In this document: positions 25,189 through 33,457 of the stretch, in pieces
How the letters are laid out: each line of letters opens with the position of its first letter
Numbering within the stretch: position 1 is the stretch's first letter
NCBI RefSeq assembly: GCF_008087345.1
Contig: NZ_ML701737.1
Coordinates: forward strand, 353,200 to 417,199
Source of the DNA: Nocardioides caldifontis
Lineage (GTDB): Bacteria; Actinomycetota; Actinomycetes; Propionibacteriales; Nocardioidaceae
DNA: 64,000 nt
Reading direction: 5' to 3'
Notes under the pieces: generated by a model
Told to the model about the DNA's origin: nothing
The model's input: only the letters and a program-made list of their open reading frames with translations
Databases searched by the model: none
Translations under genes and position numbers: made by a program

Positions 25189-25634
25189 GATTCCCCCAGG
25201 CGCCCGCCAGCGAGGTCGATCGCGAACGCGTGGCCGCACTCGGGGCAGCTGACGCCGGCCCGCGTGTGGCCCTCCTGGTTCACGCGGCGGTACAGGTCCT
25301 GCAGGAACGCCAGGTCCGCGGCGAAGAGGTTCTCGATGATCCCGGCGTGGACGTCGGTCACGGTCCCGAGCCGGGTGACCACCCGCCCGAGCAGGACGAC
25401 GGTCAGGTACGCCGGGTTCTCACGGACCCGGTCGTCGCGCAGGGGCACCAGCTCGTCGCGCGCGGTGGCGAGCCGCATCACCCCGTCCCGGTGCACCTCG
25501 CCGGCGCCGTCGACGTACCCCCGCGGCAGCGTGAACGGGAACTCGGTCACCAGCGGGTCGCGTGGCTTCTCGGCAACCGGCGCGGGCGCAGGCTCCGGGT
25601 TCGACAGCGCCTCCGCGAGGGCGGACCTGCGCAT
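25185..25634 (-). CDS. T4 baseplate hub chaperone-like protein with zinc-finger CPxC motif
   Basis: 149 residues from ATG 25634 (TGATG with the tube gene). FPFTLPRGYVDGAGEVHRDGVMRLATARDEL...RDDRVRENPAYLTVVLLGRVVTRLG is the signature region of the T4 gp26-like baseplate hub chaperone family present in eCIS and many contractile tails. The C-terminal VSCPECGHAFAIDL holds one CxxC pair, a half zinc-ribbon. It likely assists assembly of the spike/hub complex and is usually not part of the finished particle. Confidence 0.85.
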   Translation of the reverse strand: MRRSALAEALSNPEPAPAPVAEKPRDPLVTEFPFTLPRGYVDGAGEVHRDGVMRLATARDELVPLRDDRVRENPAYLTVVLLGRVVTRLGTVTDVHAGIIENLFAADLAFLQDLYRRVNQEGHTRAGVSCPECGHAFAIDLAGGRLGES

Positions 25635-26077
25635 CACTCGACCTCGAGCCGCTCACAGGTGATCACGAGCTTCTCGGTGAGCACCGAGGTGTCGCCCGCC
25701 TTGAGGGCGCTGATCTCCAGGCTCTTCGGCCAGGCGTTCGTCAGCTTGTACCGCTTCACCGGTGCGCCCTCGTAGTCGTAGACGATGATGGCGCCGCCCT
25801 TGCGGACGTCGTTCATCTTCCCGAACTGCGAGTCCTTGATCCACGAGTCGAAGCTGTTGTCCTCCGTCAGCCCGCGGGTCAGGGTGATTTCCGGAGCCTT
25901 CCACCGGCCGGGCAGCTTCTTGACGACGTACTTGCCGTCGGCACCGTTCTCCTTGAGCTCGATGACATCCATCTCCATCTTCAGCCCGCTGATCTCGGTG
26001 ATGCTCTTGATCTGGACTCCGTCGAACTCCAACCCGAACGAATGGCCGACGCCCGAGTCCATCTCCGGAAGTGGCAT
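25634..26077 (-). CDS. eCIS major tube protein (Afp1-like)
   Basis: 147 residues of the T4 gp19 tube family (GHSFGLEFDGVQIKSITEISGLKMEMDVIELKENGADGKYVVKKLPGRWKAPEITLTRGLTEDNSFDSWIKD region). First tube gene downstream of the sheath gene, the usual place of the major inner-tube subunit. It ends with TGA overlapping the next ATG. The ATG at 26077 has a GAGGAGG site a few bases upstream, consistent with high expression. Confidence 0.93.
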   Translation of the reverse strand: MPLPEMDSGVGHSFGLEFDGVQIKSITEISGLKMEMDVIELKENGADGKYVVKKLPGRWKAPEITLTRGLTEDNSFDSWIKDSQFGKMNDVRKGGAIIVYDYEGAPVKRYKLTNAWPKSLEISALKAGDTSVLTEKLVITCERLEVE

Positions 26078-26136
26078 GAGGTCCTCCTCTTGGGACGTGT
26101 CGTGGGCCGGACGGCCCTACGGGACGGTGGGTGCGG

Positions 26137-27684
26137 TCACTCGCTGACGAGGCTGGTGCCGCCGGAGTACTGCGCGAGCCGGAAGACCACGAACTCCGCC
26201 GGCTTCACGGGCGCAACGCCCACCTCGCAGACCAGCTGGCCGGCGTCGATGCCCTCGCTCGGGTTGGTCTCGGAGTCGCACTTCACGTAGAACGCCTCGT
26301 CGGGGGTCCGGCCGAACAGCGCGCCCTTTCGCCACTCGTTGACAAGAAATGCCGTGATGGTGCGCCGGACGCGGGCCCAGAGCGCCTCGTCGTTCGGCTC
26401 GAACACCACCCAGTTCGTGCCGACGAGGATCGACTCCTCCAGGTAGTTGAACAGCCGTCGGACGTTCAAGTAGCGCCAGGCCGGGTCGGAGGACAAGGTA
26501 CGTGCGCCCCAGACCCGGTTCCCCCGCCCGGGGAAGGTCCGGATCACGTTGATGCCGACGGGGTTCAGCAGGTCGTGCTCGTTCTTCGTCACCTGCATCT
26601 CCAGGGACACCGCACCGCGGACCACCTCGTTCGCCGGCGCCTTGTGCACGCCGCGGGTGTCGTCGTTGCGCCCCCAGATGCCGGCGATGTGGCCGCTCGG
26701 CGGCATGAACGACAGGTCGCCGGTGCTCGGGTCTGCCGTCTTGATCCAGGGCGCGTACATCGCCGCGAACGCCGAGTCGTACCCGGCGCTGTCGACCCGC
26801 CACTCCTTGACCTGCTGGGCGTTCAGCCCCGGCGGGGTATCGAGGATCGCCATCCGGTCGCCCATCAGCTCGCAGTGCGCGATCATCGCGAGCTGCACCG
26901 CCTGCACCGACTCCAGGTCGATCACGCCTTGCTGGTAGGCGCTCATCAGGTCGGGGACGCACAGCATCGTGACCTCGTCGACGGTCTCCAGGCCGCCGAA
27001 GCCGCTGCGCTCGGCGACGTCGCCGACGTAGTCGTCGGTGCTCAGCCGAGGCGCCGGTACGGGCGGCGCGGGCGTTTCGCTCAGCGCCACCTCGCCGAGG
27101 TCCGGCTTCGCCAGGGCACCGCCACCGGTGACCTCCTCGATCTTGATCAGCTTCGAGGCCGCGTTGACGACGGTCGCGACGTTGGTCTTCCCCCGGCCGA
27201 CCGTCACCCGGTCGTGCTCCTCGACGGGCTCGCCGCGCCGCTTCACCACGAGCTTGAACATGTCGTCACCGGGCGAGTCGCCCCCGGCCTCGGTTACCTC
27301 GACGCTGTACTCCCCCGGAGGTGCCCCCGGGTCTAGCGCCGCGAACCGCAGCCGGCCGATCTCGGCGTACGGTCCGGTCGCCAGCTCCTTTGGACGCCCC
27401 CCGTTGCCGTTGCTGCTGCCGTCGTCGCCGATGCGGACGACGTAGCAGTTGCCGCCGCCGTTCATGAAGTAGCCGTAGACCGAGCGCGCCAAGTAGGAGC
27501 CCGGCACGAAGCCGCCGAACGTGTCGGCGAAGGCGGTCCAGCTGCTCACCAGCGTCGGCTGGTTGAACGGCCCCTGCTCGGCCAGGCCGACGAACGCCGC
27601 GACCGCGGTGCCGACCCCTTCGAGCGGGCGCGCACCCGACTCGACCTCCTCCACGTACACACCGGGTGACAGGTACGTCGGCAT
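26137..27684 (-). CDS. eCIS contractile sheath protein
   Basis: 515 residues from ATG 27684. The opening PTYLSPGVYVEEVESGARPLEGVGTAVAAFVG is the signature of phage-tail sheath proteins, and the C-terminal ~200 residues contain the conserved VxSDPAWRYLNVRRLFNYLEESI and CDSETNPSEGIDAGQLVCEVGVAPVKPAEFVVFRL handshake region. It forms the contractile helix around the tube. Only one sheath gene is present (Afp/PVC have three), as in actinobacterial clusters. A GGAGG site precedes the ATG. A ~115-nt gap separates it from the PASTA protein gene, so it may have its own promoter. Confidence 0.95.
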   Translation of the reverse strand: MPTYLSPGVYVEEVESGARPLEGVGTAVAAFVGLAEQGPFNQPTLVSSWTAFADTFGGFVPGSYLARSVYGYFMNGGGNCYVVRIGDDGSSNGNGGRPKELATGPYAEIGRLRFAALDPGAPPGEYSVEVTEAGGDSPGDDMFKLVVKRRGEPVEEHDRVTVGRGKTNVATVVNAASKLIKIEEVTGGGALAKPDLGEVALSETPAPPVPAPRLSTDDYVGDVAERSGFGGLETVDEVTMLCVPDLMSAYQQGVIDLESVQAVQLAMIAHCELMGDRMAILDTPPGLNAQQVKEWRVDSAGYDSAFAAMYAPWIKTADPSTGDLSFMPPSGHIAGIWGRNDDTRGVHKAPANEVVRGAVSLEMQVTKNEHDLLNPVGINVIRTFPGRGNRVWGARTLSSDPAWRYLNVRRLFNYLEESILVGTNWVVFEPNDEALWARVRRTITAFLVNEWRKGALFGRTPDEAFYVKCDSETNPSEGIDAGQLVCEVGVAPVKPAEFVVFRLAQYSGGTSLVSE

Positions 27685-27799
27685 GCCAGGCCTCCTCGAC
27701 TCGACTGAGGCCGCCATCGTCCGTCCGCGCGCGAGCCCGCAGAACGCCCCGTGGTGCGTCGGGAAGGGCACCCCTTCCTGCCTCAACGGGAAGCACCCG

Positions 27800-29215
27800 T
27801 CAGCCGCAGACGCCGAGCAGCTCGTCGAGCACCGCCGACGCAGTGTCGGCGTCGCCGGCGTCCAGGGCTGCCGAGAGGTTCCCGGCCAGCTCGACGAGCG
27901 TCCCGTCGACGCCGTCGGACTGGGCGGCCGCGACCACCTCGCCCAACGCCTGGGCCGCCTCGTCGCTCGGCCCCTGCTCGTCGAGGAGCTGCCGCGCCTC
28001 GGCCGCCTCCGCGCAGACTGCCTCGTTCGCCTCGCCGTCGTCACCGGCCGACACCACGAGGTTGACGGTCGTCCCCGGCTCCACCTCGGTCCCCGCGGCG
28101 GGGTCCTGCGCCAGCACGATGCCGGCGTCCTCGTCGGACGCCTCCTCGGTGACGGCGACCTCGAGCCCGACACCGCTCAACGCGTCGACCGCGCTCACCC
28201 CGTCGGCGCCCACGACGTCCGGCATGACCACCAGGCCGTTCTCCACGACCGGCGTCTCCACCTCGTCGCCCCCACCGTCGAGCAGGTCCTGCCCGAATGC
28301 CAGGAACGCGAGCAGCCCGACCAGCAGGAGCAGGAGCGCCAGGACCAGCCAGACCATCCAGCCACGCAGGACGGGGTGCTGCTCGCGCCGGCCGTCCAGC
28401 CGCTGCTCGGCCAGCGGCGGCCCGTGGCCGGCCTGCGGCTCCGCGCGGACCGTGACGTCGAACGGCCGCTGCTCGGGGTCGCCGAGCCAGATCCGCCGCG
28501 ACCTGGCGGTGACCGGCAACGCGGCGGTGGCACCGGCCGGCACGACGCCGACCGCCGGGGCGCCCCAGCGGATCCGGCCGTTGTCGTCCCGTGGGGTGGC
28601 CGCGACCTGCAGCGGCGCGTTGCCGCGGTTGGCCACCTCGACCGCGGCGCGCACGCGGGAGCCGCGGCCGGCGCTCTGCGGCGGCACGAGCCGGGCGGCG
28701 AACCCCGCGACCGCGCCGATCCCCACCGCGCACACGTGGTCGGACCAGCCCTGACCACGGCTCGACGTCAGCCGGAGCACCAGCGGATGGTCACCGGCCG
28801 GGAGCGCCGTCCCGTGCGGCGGCGCCACCGTCACCCGCGCGGTCGCGTGGTCGCGCGGGTAGACCTGCACCGCGGCCGGCTCGACCCGGGTGTACGCCGC
28901 GAGCGGGCCGGCCACCGTGACCGCGAGCTCGTCCACGATCGTCCCGGTGTTGGTGACCGTGACGGTCAGCTCGGCGGACTCGCCGGGCGCCACGTCGAGC
29001 CGCTGGGTGGAGAGCGCCGCGACGTGGGCGGTGCCGGCAGACGGGGACTGCGGTCGCGGCTGCACGGGTGTCGCCACCGGCGCCTGCGGGGCCGGGACCG
29101 CCATCCCGCGCGGCTGTTCCTCCTGCCAGCCGAGGTACGCACCGCAGGCCGGGTTGGGACAGAACTCGTCGCCCTCCGCGACCGGGTAGCCGCACTTCGG
29201 ACAGGGACCCGGCAT
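27800..29215 (-). CDS. Zinc-ribbon, Ig-like, single-pass membrane protein with PASTA domain
   Basis: 471 residues. An N-terminal zinc ribbon (CPKCGYPVAEGDEFCPNPAC, residues 5-25) is followed by two Ig-like beta domains (~60-275; DVAPGESAELTVTVTNTG, RVEPAAVQVYPRDHATARV). A transmembrane helix follows at ~287-307. One PASTA domain (~328-395, MPDVVGADGVSAVDALSGVGLEV...DPAAGTEVEPGTTVNLVVS) and a C-terminal helical tail complete it. By the positive-inside pattern the ribbon and Ig domains are cytoplasmic and PASTA, which binds peptidoglycan or stem peptides in other proteins, is outside. It is related in layout to the genes at 39371 and 41219. Candidate membrane docking partner of the particle (inference). 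Confidence 0.8.
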   Translation of the reverse strand: MPGPCPKCGYPVAEGDEFCPNPACGAYLGWQEEQPRGMAVPAPQAPVATPVQPRPQSPSAGTAHVAALSTQRLDVAPGESAELTVTVTNTGTIVDELAVTVAGPLAAYTRVEPAAVQVYPRDHATARVTVAPPHGTALPAGDHPLVLRLTSSRGQGWSDHVCAVGIGAVAGFAARLVPPQSAGRGSRVRAAVEVANRGNAPLQVAATPRDDNGRIRWGAPAVGVVPAGATAALPVTARSRRIWLGDPEQRPFDVTVRAEPQAGHGPPLAEQRLDGRREQHPVLRGWMVWLVLALLLLLVGLLAFLAFGQDLLDGGGDEVETPVVENGLVVMPDVVGADGVSAVDALSGVGLEVAVTEEASDEDAGIVLAQDPAAGTEVEPGTTVNLVVSAGDDGEANEAVCAEAAEARQLLDEQGPSDEAAQALGEVVAAAQSDGVDGTLVELAGNLSAALDAGDADTASAVLDELLGVCG

Positions 29216-29313
29216 GGCACACCTCCGCCGTCAGCAGTCGCGCCCACGTCCAGTGGACGCCCGTCCCCCGCGCCGCGCAATGACCCGTGTGGTCGGTGGT
29301 CCCGGTCGGCCAC

Positions 29314-29379
29314 TCGGACGGGCAGCTCGCCGAGACCCGAGCCCCCGAGCGCCATCCGGAAGGAGAGCTGCACGTCCGA
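29314..29379. terminator. Dispersed inverted-repeat element, probable terminator
   Basis: TCGGACGGGCAGCTC (29314-29328) pairs with GAGCTGCACGTCCGA (29365-29379): a 15-bp stem with one mismatch and a GC-rich inner region. It lies just beyond the stop of the deaminase-domain gene. The same element occurs at 48761-48826 after lutC. Confidence 0.6.
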
Positions 29380-29389
29380 ACGGCCGCAC

Positions 29390-32300
29390 TCACCGACGAC
29401 GCCTGATCGGCGGCACGGCCACGAGCTTGTCCTCCCCGGCGGCCGCGGCGGCGGGCTGCCCGGGCACCTCCCACTTGTTCAGGACCCAGGCCTCCTTCGG
29501 CCCGTCAGCGCTCGGCACCTCGGCCCTGAGCCTGCCGAGCGACGCCGTCGTGGTGCTGATGTCCTCGACCCCCGGCCGCGGTTCACGGACGAACGGCCGG
29601 TCCCAGGCCAGCGTCCGGACCCTCGCGTTCGGAGTCAACGTGGCCACGTGCAGGAGATCGGCCGTGCACCGGATGCACGGGCTCTTGTTGATCTCCGCCT
29701 TGATGGCGCTGACCTTCCTGCTGATCGCGGAGTTCGACATGAGCCAGTTGGCGAGCTGCGCTTCGGCGTGCGTCGCGTTGCTGGAGGACTTCGGGTCGTC
29801 CGAGGTGTTGAAGGTGACCATCTGGATCGTCTTGTCGCCCGGCACCGGAGCGGCGATGAGGCCGCCCGACTTGATCTTGCCTCGCTCTGTGATCGGCGGC
29901 AGCGCGTGCACCGTCGCCTCGGACGGCAGGTCCGGCTGCCCCTTCCGCCTGCGTCGGCGGCCGCCCTCGCGGAGCTTGTCGATGTCGTACCGCACGGGCG
30001 CGGTCCCACCCAGGTCGCTTCCTGCGACCGCTTCGCTCAGCTCGAGGGTCACCTTCATGACGACGTTGGCGCTCCGCGGTTTCTGTTGCCCGGTCTCCCG
30101 GTCTTCCCGCTTGAGGTACTCGGGGACGAGGAAGCAGAGCACCTCCAGCGGGCTCGCCTCGGCGACGAGCTCGCCCTCGGCCTTGTCGCCGCCGCGGAGC
30201 TCGAGGCGCTTCAGCCCCTGGGGCGCCAGCTCGCCCAGCACGCCGGGCAGCTTCGCCCGGAGCTCCGCCGCGTTGAGTCCGCTGCGCACCAGGGCCAGGA
30301 CCCGTGCCTTCGCCTTGGCCTTGACCTCCTTGGGTCCTGGCCCGAGCTTCCCCTTGACGTACGCCTTCGCGCCCTCGACCTTCCCCTTGACGTACGCCTT
30401 CCCCGCGGCCACCTTCGCCTTGACCTTCGACCCGATCCCCTTGATCCTGCGGATGAGCGGGCCGGCCAGCTTCAGCCCCGTCTTGATCACGAAGTCCAGC
30501 GCCTTGTTGAAGGGCTTCTGCAAGGTCTCGACGATCTTGCGCACCTTCTCGCCGATCCCGCCCAGCCCGATGACGCTGGCCAGGAACCCGATGAGGATCG
30601 GGACCATCTGGCCCAGCACGTCCTCGATCTTGTTCACGACCGCGCCGACGTTGCCCCGCACGATGTCGGCGACGGAGTCGATGACGGTGTTGACGAACTT
30701 CGCGATCCGCCCGGCGTTGTTCACGAAGAACATCACGACGTCGTAGATCAGCTTGCAGGCCTTGATGAACGCCGCGGCCGGGTTGAGCAGCCCGATCAGC
30801 CAGGTGATGCCGGCGGTGATGATCTTCGTGACCACGAAGTCCTTCACCTGCTCGACGATCATCTCCTTGATGTCGCCGAGCTTCTCCACCAGCATCTCCC
30901 AGAGCGCGCCGACCCCGCCCGACACCAGCTTCTGGAAGATGTCGACGCCCTTCTCGATCGCTGCCATCGCCGGCTCGCCGATCTGCTTGACCAGCCGGTT
31001 GCGGATGTTCCGCCAGGTCAGGCCGAACAGCGACAGCAGGAGCTTGACGATCCCCTTGAGGTCGAACGACTCGGGCAGCTCGACACCGCTCTCGGCGAGC
31101 GCCCCGAACAGCCACCCCATCAGCCCCTTGCGGAGGTGGTCGAGGATGTTGTCCTTGAACTTGAGGATGCCGCCCTTCACCCCGGCGATCAGGTTGCCGA
31201 GGAACTTCACCGGCGCCTTCACGATCTGACCGACGACCCCGGCCACCCGCGACAGCACGTTCTTCAGCATCGCGACGAGCTCGCGGATCGTGTTCACGAT
31301 CGCCTTGATCGCGCCGATCGCCTTGTCGATGAGCCCCCGGTTCTCGGCCTGCAGCTCCTCGATGCGCTCGTCGAGCGCCTTGCGCGCCTCGGTGTACTTC
31401 GTCGCGAGCGTGTCGACGACGGACTCCTGCTTGGCGTCGACCTCCCCCTCGAGCGCCTCGAACTTCTCGCCGATCTCGCTCGACGCCTCCGCGCCGACCT
31501 TCTTCAGGTCCTTCGGCAGGCTCTTCACGTACGCCGCGATGTCGGCCCGCCCCTTGGCGATCCGCTGCTTCGCGGCCGTCAGGTCCCCACCGACGATGTC
31601 GGCGACGCGGGAGATGACCCGGTCCATCTCCTTGAGGTAGAGCTCCCGGCCGGCCTCGTAGAACTCGTTGACCTTGGCCGGCATCCCCTTGATCTTGTCG
31701 CGGAGCCAGCGGAACCCGCCGAGCCAGCCGCCGTACCGGTCCTTCTTGTACGCCGACATCTTCGCGCTGACGTAACCCTCGAAGGCTGCCCGCGCCTTCT
31801 TCTCCCCGGCCTCGAACTCCTTCTCCACCTTGGGGTCGATGCCGTCGAGGATCGCCTTGACGTCCTTCTCGGCAGCGTCGAAGAGCCCCTGGATCTTCGC
31901 GGTGACCTCGGCCCGGCGCTGCTCGTCCTTCGACTTCGCCTTTCCCTTCTGCGCCACCAGCGCGGCGATCGCCTTGCCCTTGGCGCCCTGCATCCCGGCG
32001 ACACCCTCGGCGGTCTGCTCGGTGGCCTCGGCCCTGCTCTGCGCGATCGTGTCCGCCTCCTGCTTGCGGAACTCCGCGGGCGCGGTGTCGGCGTGCTCGG
32101 CGACCTTCCGCTTCTCAGCCAGCCCTTCCTCGAACTGCGGCTCGTTCGACTCGGCGAGCTGCTTCTCGGTGACCTCGCCCTCGGCCATCTCCGCGGCCAC
32201 CTCGTGCTTGCCGGCCTCGAGGTTGGTCTGCTCGGCCGGCGCCGGCTTCGGTACGGCGCCCTCGGCCGGGATCTCGACCGGCTGGCCAGGGCTCTCCTGC

Positions 32301-33304
32301 CCCATCGGCGTGACCGGCTTGGGCACCGCCTTCGAGGTGTCCGGGGCCGCCTCGGTGGCGGTCTCGATGTCCTTGGCCTGGCCCTCCTTGCCCTGCGTGA
32401 CGAGCCCCTTGACCTCGCCCTTGACCTCCCCGGCCTTGCCGGACTTCTTGTACTCGTCGGCCTCCTTGAGGGTCTTCGGGGACTTCGCCTCGATGGCGGC
32501 CTTCACCGCGGCGATGAACGCCTTCTTGTCGAAGGCCCCGGGCCGCTGGGCGTCCATGGTGTCGGCCTTCGCGGCCTTGGCCTGGCCGGTGAGGTCGTCG
32601 GTGGGCGGCTGGGCGGCCTCCTGCGCCTCCTTGGCCTTGGCGGCCGCGGGCGGGTGGGCACGCTTCGCCTTCGCGAAGCGCTTCACCCCGGCGGTCACCG
32701 TGGTGAAGGCGGGGTCCTCCTCGGGAGTGGTGTGCGGCGGTGGCACCGGTGGCTGGAGGAGCTGGTCCCCGCTGAGCTCGGCGGGCGCCTCCGGTGCCGG
32801 CGCAGGAGCGGGACCGGCAGCGGGTCCCGCCGCCCCCTTCGCGGGCCCGGCCGCGGCCGGGGGCTTCGCGGCCGCCTTGCCCAGCGGGCTCACCTTGGGC
32901 ACCGGCTTCGGCGGCGGGACGGCCTTCTTCGGCGGCACCGCGTTGGGGCCGAACCCGGTGGTGGTCACCGCCAGCGCGGACGCCGGCGGCCTGATCCCTT
33001 CGAGGTCGACCGGGATGCCGAGCGCCTTGGCCCGCTTCAGCCCCTTCTCCAGGGTGTCGAGGACCGGCTCGTCCTTCTTCGCCTCGCGGAGCCCGGCGTC
33101 GAGCTCCTTCGCCTGCTCGGCGCTGGGGAACCGGAGCTTCGCCCGCACCAGCGCGCTGACCGCGGCGTTCCCGGCTGCGCGTTGCATCGCCAGCACGGCG
33201 GGCGGGCCCACCGGACGGCCACGGCCGGAGCCCTTCCGGCGGGCGCCGGACAGGGCCTCGGTCGCCGCCGCCCGTGCCGCCTCGGTGCGTCGGGCGCCGA
33301 CCAT
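29390..33304 (-). CDS. 1304-aa eCIS cargo candidate with C-terminal deaminase-like domain
   Basis: 1304 residues from ATG 33304; longer upstream frames would overlap the divergent gene. N-terminus: basic, then LAMQRAAGNAAVSALVR (~39-55), an LQRxxGNxxV motif shared with two other proteins here. Then a Pro/Ala/Lys-rich region (~90-360), long helical/coiled-coil segments (~360-690) and a hydrophobic amphipathic core (~690-950; e.g. ITWLIGLLNPAAAFIKACKLIYDVVMFFV), followed by Lys/Ala-rich helices. The last ~160 residues form a separate domain with HAE (His1179-Glu1181) and PCIRC (Cys1210, Cys1213), the zinc and catalytic motifs of the cytidine deaminase-like superfamily used by polymorphic toxins. 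I infer cargo with a translocation-like middle and a deaminase warhead; a tape-measure role for the helical middle is an alternative. No cognate immunity gene is obvious. Confidence 0.75.
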   Translation of the reverse strand: MVGARRTEAARAAATEALSGARRKGSGRGRPVGPPAVLAMQRAAGNAAVSALVRAKLRFPSAEQAKELDAGLREAKKDEPVLDTLEKGLKRAKALGIPVDLEGIRPPASALAVTTTGFGPNAVPPKKAVPPPKPVPKVSPLGKAAAKPPAAAGPAKGAAGPAAGPAPAPAPEAPAELSGDQLLQPPVPPPHTTPEEDPAFTTVTAGVKRFAKAKRAHPPAAAKAKEAQEAAQPPTDDLTGQAKAAKADTMDAQRPGAFDKKAFIAAVKAAIEAKSPKTLKEADEYKKSGKAGEVKGEVKGLVTQGKEGQAKDIETATEAAPDTSKAVPKPVTPMGQESPGQPVEIPAEGAVPKPAPAEQTNLEAGKHEVAAEMAEGEVTEKQLAESNEPQFEEGLAEKRKVAEHADTAPAEFRKQEADTIAQSRAEATEQTAEGVAGMQGAKGKAIAALVAQKGKAKSKDEQRRAEVTAKIQGLFDAAEKDVKAILDGIDPKVEKEFEAGEKKARAAFEGYVSAKMSAYKKDRYGGWLGGFRWLRDKIKGMPAKVNEFYEAGRELYLKEMDRVISRVADIVGGDLTAAKQRIAKGRADIAAYVKSLPKDLKKVGAEASSEIGEKFEALEGEVDAKQESVVDTLATKYTEARKALDERIEELQAENRGLIDKAIGAIKAIVNTIRELVAMLKNVLSRVAGVVGQIVKAPVKFLGNLIAGVKGGILKFKDNILDHLRKGLMGWLFGALAESGVELPESFDLKGIVKLLLSLFGLTWRNIRNRLVKQIGEPAMAAIEKGVDIFQKLVSGGVGALWEMLVEKLGDIKEMIVEQVKDFVVTKIITAGITWLIGLLNPAAAFIKACKLIYDVVMFFVNNAGRIAKFVNTVIDSVADIVRGNVGAVVNKIEDVLGQMVPILIGFLASVIGLGGIGEKVRKIVETLQKPFNKALDFVIKTGLKLAGPLIRRIKGIGSKVKAKVAAGKAYVKGKVEGAKAYVKGKLGPGPKEVKAKAKARVLALVRSGLNAAELRAKLPGVLGELAPQGLKRLELRGGDKAEGELVAEASPLEVLCFLVPEYLKREDRETGQQKPRSANVVMKVTLELSEAVAGSDLGGTAPVRYDIDKLREGGRRRRRKGQPDLPSEATVHALPPITERGKIKSGGLIAAPVPGDKTIQMVTFNTSDDPKSSSNATHAEAQLANWLMSNSAISRKVSAIKAEINKSPCIRCTADLLHVATLTPNARVRTLAWDRPFVREPRPGVEDISTTTASLGRLRAEVPSADGPKEAWVLNKWEVPGQPAAAAAGEDKLVAVPPIRRRR

Positions 33305-33457
33305 GCCGACGAGCGTCGCGCGGTCCGGCGTACCGCACCTCCGCGAGGAGCGCACAGGGCCGGGCAGGGCTGGCTGCCCCTTCGCGCACCACGCGGTGCC
33401 CGGGCACCTGTCCGGCGTCGCTGGGCCCGCGCCCGCGATGCGGAGCACCGTGGGGCC
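33305..33457. promoter_or_regulatory. Divergent intergenic region between the two cargo genes
   Basis: 153-bp gap between the divergently read deaminase-domain gene and metalloprotease gene, so it must hold two promoters or one shared control region. A short hairpin (GCACCACGCGGTGC, near 33389) is visible. I see no convincing -10/-35 pair or copy of the 11-bp heptamer array found at 46581. Confidence 0.35.

Noticed and set aside
16677..27684. Prophage or defective phage
   Set aside because: Tail-type genes only; no capsid, portal, terminase, integrase or lysis cassette, while the AAA+ ATPase, DUF4255 and DUF4157 genes are eCIS hallmarks.
16677..27684. Type VI secretion system
   Set aside because: No TssJLM membrane complex, ClpV or TssB/C split sheath; a single phage-like sheath and an Afp15-type ATPase indicate eCIS.
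27521..33457. Plus-strand open frame continuous with the metalloprotease gene, ~2440 codons in all
   Set aside because: Only the last 463 codons look like protein; the rest is antisense to the sheath, PASTA and deaminase-domain genes, whose protein signatures are clear.
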